From UBA6770 sp965661115 (GTDB lineage Bacteria > Bacteroidota > Bacteroidia > Flavobacteriales_G > Salibacteraceae), in contig CBFICO010000088.1 in NCBI GenBank assembly GCA_965661115.1, positions 1 through 10,149 on the forward strand: 10,149 nucleotides of DNA, read 5' to 3'. Each line of letters opens with the position of its first letter. The stretch's first letter is position 1. A program made the position numbers and the translations under genes. The notes under the pieces are model-generated. The model did not search any database and was not told the origin of the DNA. It saw only the letters and a list, made by a program, of their open reading frames with translations. Of this stretch, positions 1 through 6,160 are shown in pieces.

Positions 1-437
1 CAGTAGTTGGTATTATGGTTTCTATAGTTCAGGGTGGATTGGTAGGAAAAATAGTGAACACCTTTGGTCAGGTAAAAACCATATTTATTGGTTATGTATT
101 TTGGGTTTTAGGCCAGTTTTTATTTGGAATAGCTATAGAGGGTTGGATGATGTATTCTTTTATAATCGTTTATTGTTTGGGTGGAGTTGCGGGGCCAACA
201 TTGCAAGGGATAATTAGTAATGAAGTACCGGATAATGCTCAAGGAGAATTGCAAGGTGCGTTAACCCGTTTAATTAGTGTAACCAGCATAATTGGTCCGT
301 TATTATTTACGTCAGTATTTGCTCGTTTTAGTGGAGATGAGGCACCATTTCATTTGCCTGGAGCGTCTTTTTTCTTGGGAGCTTTTCTAGCGGCTATTTC
401 TATGTTGCTTGCGGTAAGGAGTTTAAGACGAGGTTAG
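1..437 (+). CDS. TCR/Tet-family MFS efflux transporter, C-terminal part (5' end outside window)
   Basis: This is the C-terminal ~144 residues of an inner-membrane major facilitator transporter; the frame stays open to the left edge (codons from base 3). Visible hydrophobic segments fit helices 9-12 of a 12-helix MFS protein: one around 88-150, one around 145-210, one around 260-330 and one around 350-425. The stretch reading GPTLQGIISNEVPDNAQGEL followed by QGALTRL is typical of the TetA/TCR1 drug:H+ antiporter group, where the loop between helices 10 and 11 carries N-x-V-P-x-x-x-Q-G-E-L-Q-G. Family assignment is from these motifs; the substrate cannot be told, and many such Bacteroidota proteins are not tetracycline pumps. 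The gene converges on the minus-strand PNPOx-like gene, with only 38 bp between the two stop codons. Confidence 0.85.
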   Translation, partial: VVGIMVSIVQGGLVGKIVNTFGQVKTIFIGYVFWVLGQFLFGIAIEGWMMYSFIIVYCLGGVAGPTLQGIISNEVPDNAQGELQGALTRLISVTSIIGPLLFTSVFARFSGDEAPFHLPGASFFLGAFLAAISMLLAVRSLRRG

Positions 438-474
438 TTTTTATGTCTGATGTCCGAAGTCAGAAAAAACTAAC
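433..474. terminator. Hairpin between convergent genes, probable bidirectional terminator
   Basis: Perfect 10-bp arms GTTAGTTTTT (433-442) and AAAAACTAAC (465-474) enclose a second 5-bp stem TCTGA (446-450)/TCAGA (460-464), with a three-base bulge (443-445) and a nine-base loop. The T-run in one arm and A-run in the other would serve both strands. It overlaps the stop codon of the MFS gene and ends one base before the stop of the PNPOx-like gene. The stem is AT-rich, so strength is uncertain. Confidence 0.6.
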
Positions 475-475
475 A

Positions 476-1015
476 CTAATGTATACGAATCGAGTTTCCG
501 TCAATAGACTCAGTATTCTTGTCTTCTTGGTATGCTCTTACACCATCGGTGCCTTTTTTGTCTGCCCAGTTTATTAGTGTTTCGCGTTCGCCTTTGTAAT
601 CGTAAAAAGGAACACCAAAACCACAGGAGTTCTGAATGGCCTCAATATCTAATAATAGTAATTGACGAGTTCCGGGTATTTCAGGAAATAACTTTATGAG
701 TTCTGACCATTTTTCGTCATTCGGCAGAATGGCCTCTGCGGAGCCATATAGCCTTAAGATATTGGGAGCACCTTCAAAGGCACACATCATAATGGTCATT
801 CGGCCATTTTCGTCAACGTGAGCTTGGGTTTCGTTTCCGCTGCCTGTAAGGTTAAGCCAAACTACTTGATTTTCATTCAAGACTCTAAACGAATCTATTC
901 CCTTTGGCGATAGATTGATTTTTCCTTCAGTTGGGGCAGTAGCCACAAAAAACATTTTTTGATTAGAAATGAACTCAATTTCCTTCTCGGTTAATGAAGA
1001 TAACAAGCCTCCCAT
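476..1015 (-). CDS. Pyridoxamine 5'-phosphate oxidase-like (PNPOx-like) FMN-binding split-barrel protein
   Basis: A 179-residue cytoplasmic protein. The N-terminal half has the split-barrel pattern of the PNPOx-like/general stress FMN superfamily: a strand FFVATAP (about 22-28), then KINLSPKG, VVWLNLTGSGNE and a beta stretch MTIMMCAFEGAPNILRLYG. The LSPKG...SGNET...GAPNILRLYG pattern is characteristic of the small stand-alone PNPOx-like subfamily rather than of true PdxH. The C-terminal part (GFGVPFYDYKGER onward) is the usual extension in this subgroup. Members bind FMN, F420 or haem; which one, and the substrate, cannot be read here. The ATG overlaps the stop of the upstream cupin gene as TAATG, so translation is probably coupled and the start is well supported. 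It is the last gene of a three-gene operon. Confidence 0.85.
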   Translation of the reverse strand: MGGLLSSLTEKEIEFISNQKMFFVATAPTEGKINLSPKGIDSFRVLNENQVVWLNLTGSGNETQAHVDENGRMTIMMCAFEGAPNILRLYGSAEAILPNDEKWSELIKLFPEIPGTRQLLLLDIEAIQNSCGFGVPFYDYKGERETLINWADKKGTDGVRAYQEDKNTESIDGNSIRIH

Positions 1016-1533
1016 TATTGTCTGGTTAAAAGGTTTATGATGTCAGCGTGGTTAGGATAAAGAGAAATTAACTGGTTTCTATTTGCCAGTTCAAAATCTT
1101 CAAAATCAAACCCAGGAGAAACGGTGCAACTTACTAAGGCATAATTATTTTCACCCTTAACTTCTGCGGCAAACCAATCTCCACCTTTAACCATATGCTG
1201 CGGTTTTTCTTGATTCAAAACATCATTTCCTATTTTGGTAAGATGGTGCTCGCCCTTATTCGTAATGGTATGAAAATCTACACTTGAACCCCTGTGGAAA
1301 AACCAAAATTCATCTTGCTTAATTCGGTGAAAAGCTGAATAGGCTTCAGAAGTAATTAGAAAATAGATGGCTGTAGAGTAGTTTCTAGGAGAGTCGATAC
1401 CCTCAGGTAGGTTTGTCCCTTTGATGTGGCCTTTTGACCGGTAGGTCTCTTTAAAATAGCCCCCTTCAGGATGCGGTTGCATATCCAATGCATCAATAAT
1501 CGACTGAATTTCAGATGTATTACTCATTTTCAT
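1015..1533 (-). CDS. Cupin_5 / DUF985 family protein
   Basis: A 172-residue single-domain cupin of the DUF985 family. Diagnostic stretches are HPEGGYFKETYR (residues 21-32), AFHRIKQDEFWFFHRG (67-82, with the likely metal or ligand contacts H69, E75 and H80) and VSPGFDFEDFELA (138-150), which is close to the family signature. The length is typical for the family. Its biochemical role is not firmly established; members are predicted sugar- or small-molecule-binding cupins. The ATG at 1533 overlaps the ALDH stop codon (TAATG); a second ATG two codons later (1527) is possible, but the overlap favours the first. Its own stop overlaps the next gene in the same way, so it is the middle gene of a tight operon. 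Confidence 0.88.
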   Translation of the reverse strand: MKMSNTSEIQSIIDALDMQPHPEGGYFKETYRSKGHIKGTNLPEGIDSPRNYSTAIYFLITSEAYSAFHRIKQDEFWFFHRGSSVDFHTITNKGEHHLTKIGNDVLNQEKPQHMVKGGDWFAAEVKGENNYALVSCTVSPGFDFEDFELANRNQLISLYPNHADIINLLTRQ

Positions 1534-2981
1534 TAATAAACCAATAACCTTGGCTCCGTCATTTCTTCCATGGTGTATTTGATTCCTTCTCTACCCAAAC
1601 CAGAGTCTTTTACGCCGCCATAGGGCATGCTATCAATTCTAAAACCTGGAATGTTGTTAATCATAACTCCACCAACTTCTAACTCTTGGTGGGCTTGCTT
1701 TACATGTTCAATATTGTTGGTATAAACACCAGCTTGCAATCCAAAAACGGAATCATTCGTTTTTTCAATGGCTTCAGAAAAACTACTGAAAGTTTCAATC
1801 ACCGCTACTGGTCCAAAAGCCTCTTCTTTACAAACTTTCATGTTAGCAGTTGTATTGGATAATAGAGTAGGAGCGTATAATCCATGCTCTTCACTCAGTA
1901 TTTTTCCTCCAGTTAATACTTCTGCTCCACCATCAACTGCTTCTTGAACCCAATCAGAAATTCTTTTAACGTGTATAGGTTGAATAATGGAGCTAACCAT
2001 AACTTGTTCGTCTCTTGGGTCACCCACTTTCAGTTTTTCAACTTCAGATACAAGTTGTGTTGTAAACTCCTTTGCAATTGATTTATGCACCAATATTCTT
2101 TGAGTCGAAATACAAATTTGTCCAGAGTATAAAAATGCCCCAATGGCGGTCATTTTTGCGGCTTGTGCAAGGTTTGCTGACTCATCAATAATTACTGATG
2201 CATTTCCACCGAGCTCAAGAGCAACCTTCTTCTTTCCACAAATGTTTTTGAGTTTCCAACCAATTTGTGGGCTACCCGTAAACGACAAGAATTTCATTCT
2301 TTCGTCTGTAACCAGTTTTTCTGCTTCAGGTATATCAGCAACTATTACGTTTAACGCTCCTGCAGGCAAACAGTCTAAATCGTGCACCAATTTTGCAAAA
2401 GCTAAGGAAACTAGGGGTGTTTGCGGTGCAGGTTTAAGCACTAAGGAGCAACCACTGGCTATGGCAGGTGCTATTTTGTGTAAGGCTAAGTTTAAAGGAA
2501 AGTTGAATGGGGAAATAGCGGCTATAGGTCCAATTGGAAACCTACGAGTAAATGCAACTTTTCCAGTTCCGTTGCTGTAATCCATAGGTACCATTTCGCC
2601 ATCAAAACGCAATGTTTCAGAAACTGCGGTGTTTAATGTGTCTATGCAGCGAGTAATTTCTCCTCTAGCATAGCCGATGGGCTTACCTGCTTCTGCAGCA
2701 ATGAGTTGAGCGAACTCCTCTTGGTGCTCTACAAGTGCGTTTTTTATTTTGTTTAAGGCCGCACTGCGTTCACCAGCAGACATTTTTTTGAGTTTATGAA
2801 ATCCTTCAACTGAGCCTGAAATGGCATCTTCCATTTGTTGTTCTGAACAATACGGAACATTGGTTATTTCTGCTTGAGTGTATTTATCAATTACTTGAAG
2901 TGAAGCCCCATTGCCTGTAGTTAGCCATTTATGATTTACGTAATTGGCGTTAATTAGAATCTTATTAAATGTGTTGTTCAT
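1533..2981 (-). CDS. NAD(P)+-dependent aldehyde dehydrogenase
   Basis: A 482-residue cytoplasmic oxidoreductase of the ALDH superfamily, oxidising an aldehyde to the acid with NAD(P)+. All key elements are present (numbering from the ATG at 2981): oxyanion Asn in SPFNFP (N160), cofactor-binding Lys in LKPAP (K183), Rossmann-loop FTGS (234-237), general base in ELGGN (E256), catalytic nucleophile in SGQICIS (C290), EEAFGP (386-391) and a C-terminal PYGGVKDSGLGREG. The tail and short length resemble the GapN / lactaldehyde-type / AldA-like branch; the substrate is unresolved. The frame stays open another 41 codons to an ATG at 3104, but that extension is lysine- and tyrosine-rich, not ALDH-like, and contains a possible promoter, so I chose 2981. 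It is the first gene of the operon and overlaps the cupin gene by one base. Confidence 0.92.
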   Translation of the reverse strand: MNNTFNKILINANYVNHKWLTTGNGASLQVIDKYTQAEITNVPYCSEQQMEDAISGSVEGFHKLKKMSAGERSAALNKIKNALVEHQEEFAQLIAAEAGKPIGYARGEITRCIDTLNTAVSETLRFDGEMVPMDYSNGTGKVAFTRRFPIGPIAAISPFNFPLNLALHKIAPAIASGCSLVLKPAPQTPLVSLAFAKLVHDLDCLPAGALNVIVADIPEAEKLVTDERMKFLSFTGSPQIGWKLKNICGKKKVALELGGNASVIIDESANLAQAAKMTAIGAFLYSGQICISTQRILVHKSIAKEFTTQLVSEVEKLKVGDPRDEQVMVSSIIQPIHVKRISDWVQEAVDGGAEVLTGGKILSEEHGLYAPTLLSNTTANMKVCKEEAFGPVAVIETFSSFSEAIEKTNDSVFGLQAGVYTNNIEHVKQAHQELEVGGVMINNIPGFRIDSMPYGGVKDSGLGREGIKYTMEEMTEPRLLVY

Positions 2982-3037
2982 TAATATTTTGTTTTGAGTT
3001 TTTATGTAAAACCGAAGCTGCAAAGTTGATGCTTTTA

Positions 3038-3066
3038 CCAATTTATATTCTCGATTATCATACAAA
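3038..3066 (-). promoter_or_regulatory. Candidate promoter of the ALDH-cupin-PNPOx operon
   Basis: Read on the minus strand: TTTG (3066-3063), 17 bases, then TAAATTGG (3045-3038), one mismatch from the Bacteroidota -7 box TAnnTTTG. It would give a leader of about 50 bases before the ATG at 2981. The spacing is slightly short and the region is AT-rich, so this is only a candidate. Confidence 0.3.
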
Positions 3067-3204
3067 AATTTGATAGTGTTAAATTGAAGTATTCTGTAGA
3101 ACAAGGGAGTTTCCTATTAATTCTAATATAATTGTTGAAAAATGAAACTTTTTTGAAAAAAATTAGTACTCTAGAGCAAGCACCAATTTAATATTCAAAA
3201 CCCA

Positions 3205-3938
3205 TTGAGGCACTCCAATACAGAAAAAACCAGGTTGTTAACCTTTTTTGTGGTCATTAGTACTTCATGCTGTTCATACCTAAATGTTAAAGCACAAACA
3301 GATATTGTCACTTGTGGTAAAACTGAAACCGAAAAGGCAAATTACGTCGTGTCGAGGTACCTGTTTTTATGTAAGGAAGATATAAGGCTAAAAATTCGAT
3401 CAAATTATTTTCAACATGCCAGTAAAGAACTTCAAGTTCTTTTTGATGCTAACGATTCAATCAGGGTGGAGAATTATAAAGTAACTTTAAAGCTTGTGAA
3501 AAGGTTAGAGTCAAATAATCTAGGCGAGGATTATATGCATTCAATAGCTGCAATTAAAGCTGCGATTGCTATTCAGAAGCATTGTCCAGATTCTGGTTTG
3601 GCAGAAATCAATAAAATAAAATGGAAGGAAAAGAGTACGTTGAACAAGTCAACTATGCTTTATATTTTCTCAAAAAAAATAAGTATTGCTCAAGATTTGA
3701 ATAATGCTGAATTGTTTTTACAGAATGCTCGGCTAAACTTGCGCTTTCAGAAAAAGATAAAAAGGAGCTGTTCAGTAAATTTAGAAAATTATCTGCGCAA
3801 CCAACCGCAAAAGAAAGTTCAAACGGACTTGGATTAGCCATAGTAAAGAACCTGTTACCACTTTTAAAAGGTGCTATTGAACTCATCTCTGAAGAGGGCA
3901 AAGGAGCAACTTTTGTGGTTACGTTTCCTGTTAAATAG
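3205..3938 (+). pseudogene. Remnant of a sensor histidine kinase (signal peptide + helical sensor region, internal deletion, frameshifted HATPase end)
   Basis: Two reading frames together resemble the two ends of one kinase. From 3205 the first frame encodes a signal-peptide-like N terminus (LLTFFVVISTSCCSYL...KAQ) and then about 140 mostly helical residues, possibly TPR-like, as in periplasmic sensor parts of Bacteroidota kinases. From about 3711 to the stop at 3936-3938 a different frame encodes the C-terminal HATPase_c end: SEKDKKELFSKFRKLSAQPT, then the G2-box GLGLAIVK (3825-3848), then EEGKGATFVVTFP. The DHp domain with its His, the N box and the G1 box have no room and are missing, so an internal deletion plus frame change near 3710-3745 is inferred. 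The first frame runs on to a stop at 3835-3837, but its last ~30 residues are an out-of-frame reading of the kinase end. The only start for the first frame is TTG at 3205, with no ATG before mid-gene, another sign of decay. No response regulator is nearby. Confidence 0.7.
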
Positions 3939-3965
3939 ACAACCCTTTATCAAAAAACATTTTGG

Positions 3966-4088
3966 TTAAGTTGATTTGTAGCTTTTCCTCTTCAAAATTC
4001 TCAAAAGAGTATTTGCGCTTCTTGTTGGGCCAATAACATTGGCCACAATATTTTTTCTTCTTTCGAGTAATTCTTCACTCTTTTTCAT
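3966..4088 (-). CDS. Hypothetical 40-residue basic protein
   Basis: A small frame, ATG at 4088 to TAA at 3966-3968. It begins MKKSEELLERRKNIV, contains a Gly-Pro turn (VIGPTR) and ends in a Lys/Arg-rich tail (LLRILKRKSYK); no signal peptide, membrane segment or cysteine. I do not recognise a family. Support for it being real: it lies between other genes rather than opposite one, its composition is protein-like (charged amphipathic start, no low-complexity run), and a good Bacteroidota promoter match sits 43 bases upstream. It could instead be the 5' remnant of a longer lost gene. It converges on the histidine kinase remnant, with 27 bp between them. Confidence 0.4.
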   Translation of the reverse strand: MKKSEELLERRKNIVANVIGPTRSANTLLRILKRKSYKST

Positions 4089-4130
4089 GCTCGTTTTGCT
4101 ACGTTTTATTAGAATAATTTAAAAACGCCG

Positions 4131-4160
4131 CAAAAGTACATTTACCTTAGGATAGGCAAG
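4131..4160 (-). promoter_or_regulatory. Probable sigma-ABfr-type promoter upstream of the 40-residue ORF
   Basis: On the minus strand: CTTG (4160-4157), 18 bases, then an exact TAnnTTTG as TACTTTTG (4138-4131). Transcription would start near 4125 and give a leader of about 37 bases before the ATG at 4088. It lies just downstream of the stop codon of the PqqB-like gene (4165-4167), so the small ORF would be transcribed independently. Confidence 0.5.
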
Positions 4161-4164
4161 TGTT

Positions 4165-5145
4165 TTATAGTAAATATCTATCGCCTTTTTTAGCGATTTT
4201 ATAACCTGCCTTTTTTACCGTTTGGTATTGCTCGGATTCCTCATTAAGCAAAGGGTTTGTGTGGTTTAGGTGAATAAAAATCACCTTGGACTTTACGGAA
4301 TCTGGTAAGGATGAAAAACGCTCCATAGATTCAACTACAAATGGATGGGGAATTTCGCTCATTTTTCTGCCTGGAATTTCTGATTCATCGTAAAACGTGG
4401 CGTCTAAAAAAGCGTAATCAACTTGGGTTATCATTTCGTTAATATCAACACTCCAATTCTCCCATTTATCAATATCTGGTATAAACAGAGCGGACTTGTT
4501 GGGGCCGTTGATTACAAATCCAGCGGTTTCCGAAAACTCATCTCTATGCGGAATGCTAAAAGTTTTAATCGAATAGTTTTCTGATAGTTGTTCAATACTA
4601 TCGGTGCTTAATGTTTTAAGGGTTATGTTTTCTAGGTCAATTAACTGACTCCAAGGTCCGTTTTGAGTTATGAATTTATTGAATCGTGGCATCCCATAAA
4701 CAGTGACGCGATTAGCGTTCATTACTTCTCGCCCTAAAAACATAAGCCCCGTATAATGCCCTATGTGTGCGTGCGTAATAAAAATTCCGTCGCAAACTTT
4801 TTTGCTAGAATTGGCCTCTTCCAATAGGGTGGACATTTGTTCAGGAAAGTCAGGGGTAGCTTCGAATAACCAATTTTTATCGTTTTTATGGTCGATTAGC
4901 CCAAGAGAAACAACTTTTCGTTCGCAATTTTCTGATTGAAATAGGGGAGCGCAACATTCCTTTTTGCAGCCCGTGTGGGGTGAGCCGCCATCTTGAATTG
5001 TACCTAAAATAATTAATTCTAGAACACTGGACTCTTGAGGTGTTTTTGTAACTGATTTATTTTCTGGTTTGGATGGAGAGCAGCTTAAATATGTAACTGC
5101 CGAAATTAATATGGGTAGGTGTAGTTTATGAATGCATTTAATCAT
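4165..5145 (-). CDS. PqqB-like metallo-beta-lactamase-fold hydrolase, predicted lipoprotein
   Basis: A 326-residue MBL-fold protein. The N terminus is a lipoprotein-like signal (hydrophobic residues 8-20, Cys22 in YLSC), so it is probably membrane-anchored and periplasmic. The region LGTIQDGGSPHTGCKKECC (47-65) matches the start of PqqB-like MBL proteins (Gly-rich turn followed by clustered Cys). Other elements: ATPDFPEQ (96-103), the metal motif HAHIGH (125-130), PHRDE (H200), IPDIDKW (222-228), FLDATFY (D248) and IHLNHTNP (H292, H295). In the generic HxHxDH motif the Asp is a metal ligand; here that position is Gly129, as I recall for this subgroup. No other pqq gene is in view, so a role in PQQ synthesis should not be assumed; substrate unknown. 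The start lies 30 bp after the terminator of the TRL-like cluster, so it is likely a separate unit. Confidence 0.85.
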   Translation of the reverse strand: MIKCIHKLHLPILISAVTYLSCSPSKPENKSVTKTPQESSVLELIILGTIQDGGSPHTGCKKECCAPLFQSENCERKVVSLGLIDHKNDKNWLFEATPDFPEQMSTLLEEANSSKKVCDGIFITHAHIGHYTGLMFLGREVMNANRVTVYGMPRFNKFITQNGPWSQLIDLENITLKTLSTDSIEQLSENYSIKTFSIPHRDEFSETAGFVINGPNKSALFIPDIDKWENWSVDINEMITQVDYAFLDATFYDESEIPGRKMSEIPHPFVVESMERFSSLPDSVKSKVIFIHLNHTNPLLNEESEQYQTVKKAGYKIAKKGDRYLL

Positions 5146-5175
5146 ACTGATTCAACTTATTTTAAGCAGCAGATT

Positions 5176-5205
5176 AAAAAAAAAGCCCCGAAAGGGGCTT
5201 TTTTT
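5176..5205. terminator. Strong intrinsic terminator, bidirectional
   Basis: Perfect hairpin AGCCCC (5184-5189), GAAA loop, GGGGCT (5194-5199), preceded by an A-run (5176-5184) and followed by a T-run (5199-5205), so it works on either strand. It closes the minus-strand TRL-like cluster; the last TRL stop codon (5204-5206) overlaps the T-run. Confidence 0.9.
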
Positions 5206-5470
5206 ATTCTCCAGTTACAATTACCTTATACTTCGTTATAAATAATCCGTAGCGTACGCTGTAATCAACAGTAGCAATTTTATTTATTCCACCTTTTTTT
5301 GCAGCTTCTTGAGCACCTATATCTACATTACCAATACCTAGAAAGGTTTTCGCTTCAACAGTACCTGTTTTTTCAATTTTATTTTGTACTGCAACACCAG
5401 GGTAAATTACGGTACATGAACTTGCTAATAGTGCTAAAGAGGCACCAACTATTATCGTTAATTTTTTCAT
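5204..5470 (-). CDS. TRL-like family lipoprotein (third of three)
   Basis: An 88-residue small lipoprotein: Lys-Lys start, hydrophobic core and lipobox ASSC (Cys19). The mature part has the TRL-like pattern: a variable start (TGTVEAKTFLGIG), NVDIGAQEAAKKGGINKIATVDYS (about 49-72), and a final beta stretch KYKVIVTGE. TRL-like proteins are named for a tRNA-associated locus gene in Helicobacter; their function is unknown. It would sit in the outer membrane or periplasm. It lies 11 bp downstream of the second paralogue and directly before the terminator. The three copies share the SSC lipobox, an AA.(K/N)G.I centre and a short G-ending C terminus, but are clearly diverged, pointing to an old tandem duplication. 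Confidence 0.85.
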   Translation of the reverse strand: MKKLTIIVGASLALLASSCTVIYPGVAVQNKIEKTGTVEAKTFLGIGNVDIGAQEAAKKGGINKIATVDYSVRYGLFITKYKVIVTGE

Positions 5471-5481
5471 TTTCTTAAATT

Positions 5482-5763
5482 TTACTCACCAGTTACAATT
5501 AAAGTTTTCTTGCTGAAAATCACATAGGTTTGAGTTCTTTCATCAACAGTTGCTATCCCACCGAGAATTTCTCCGTTAGAAGCAGCTTCTTTAATACCAT
5601 AGTTTCCGTTAAGGTAGAAAATCCCAAATAAAACTCCTGATTCTGATTTGCCAACACGCTCACCTATAGGTGCGTTTGAGACATTTAGTGGAAGAGTAAC
5701 CGAACATGAGCTTATGGCAACGGTTAGTGCCAAAATGCCTAATATATTGAGTGTCTTTTTCAT
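5482..5763 (-). CDS. TRL-like family lipoprotein (second of three)
   Basis: A 93-residue lipoprotein counted from the ATG at 5763. An in-frame ATG at 5796 would add 11 residues before the Lys-Lys of the signal peptide and overlap the upstream gene; I reject it because the 5763 start gives a normal signal MKKTLNILGILAL with lipobox ISSC (Cys20). The mature part carries NAPIGERVGKSES, an LFGIFYLNGNYGIKEAASNG centre, GGIATVDE and a C-terminal KKTLIVTGE, close to the third copy's IVTGE ending. The APIG motif is shared with the first copy (GAPIGNKEG), so this gene is intermediate between its two neighbours. Gaps are 22 bp upstream and 11 bp downstream: one transcript is likely. Confidence 0.85.
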   Translation of the reverse strand: MKKTLNILGILALTVAISSCSVTLPLNVSNAPIGERVGKSESGVLFGIFYLNGNYGIKEAASNGEILGGIATVDERTQTYVIFSKKTLIVTGE

Positions 5764-5785
5764 TGTTTTTAGTTTTAAGATGATA

Positions 5786-6046
5786 CTAATTTCCATATAC
5801 CCGGGTAGTATAGATTGGGAAAATTAGAAATGTTTTGTATGTGTGTTGAACGGCACCAATTTCAGTAATATTACCATTTTCAGCGGCTTTTTTAATACTA
5901 AAATCAGAGTTTCCAATGATCTTGGATTTTGCAACTCCTTCTTTATTGCCAATAGGAGCTCCAGTGACCTGGTAACTCTGGCTAATCATACAAGACGACA
6001 GCGAAAATGCAACAGCACCCGCAATCAGAAAGTTTTTTAGCTTCAT
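5786..6046 (-). CDS. TRL-like family lipoprotein (first of three)
   Basis: An 86-residue lipoprotein: signal MKLKNFLIAGAVAFSLSSC with Cys19. The mature domain has TGAPIGNKEGVAKSKIIGNSD-type spacing, the FSIKKAAENGNITEIGAV core shared with its two downstream paralogues, and a terminal YTTRVYGN instead of the IVTGE ending. It is the first gene of the tandem cluster and is preceded by a 114-bp AT-rich gap shared with the divergent membrane-protein gene. I found no convincing -7 box for it. Function unknown; an envelope location is inferred from the lipobox. Confidence 0.82.
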   Translation of the reverse strand: MKLKNFLIAGAVAFSLSSCMISQSYQVTGAPIGNKEGVAKSKIIGNSDFSIKKAAENGNITEIGAVQHTYKTFLIFPIYTTRVYGN

Positions 6047-6148
6047 ATATGTTTTTTAAGTTAAATAATAAAAAGCAATATATATTTTTTTTATTTCCGA
6101 TTGAAAAGGACTTATATTTTTTTTTAATACTCAAAACTTCTGGGTTAG

Positions 6149-6156
6149 TAAATTTG
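6149..6156 (+). promoter_or_regulatory. Exact TAnnTTTG -7 box just before the membrane-protein gene
   Basis: TAAATTTG matches the Bacteroidota -7 consensus exactly. No clear TTTG lies at the expected distance upstream, only a T-run ending at 6125. The box ends four bases before the GTG at 6161, so the transcript would begin at or near that GTG (leaderless), or give a 25-30 base leader if translation starts at the ATG at 6191. Confidence 0.4.
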
Positions 6157-6160
6157 CAAA

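Noticed and set aside
2143..2580. 145-codon open frame on the plus strand
   Set aside because: It lies wholly opposite the aldehyde dehydrogenase gene, whose protein shows strong conserved motifs; the antisense frame has no recognisable domain.
2982..3104. N-terminal extension of the aldehyde dehydrogenase to an upstream ATG at 3104
   Set aside because: The 41 extra residues do not resemble ALDH sequence, have no clear targeting signal and overlap a promoter-like site; the ATG at 2981 gives the usual family length.
3653..3901. 82-codon minus-strand open frame
   Set aside because: It is antisense to the histidine kinase remnant, and its translation mirrors the HATPase coding sequence; no independent support.
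3951..3964. CAAAA/TTTTG inverted repeat between the kinase remnant and the 40-residue ORF
   Set aside because: A five-base AT-rich stem with no T-run is too weak to call a terminator.
6047..6130. Promoter for the TRL-like cluster
   Set aside because: The minus strand has only a TATATTG near 6082-6076 and T-runs; no spacing gives both a -33 and a -7 match, so I did not annotate one.
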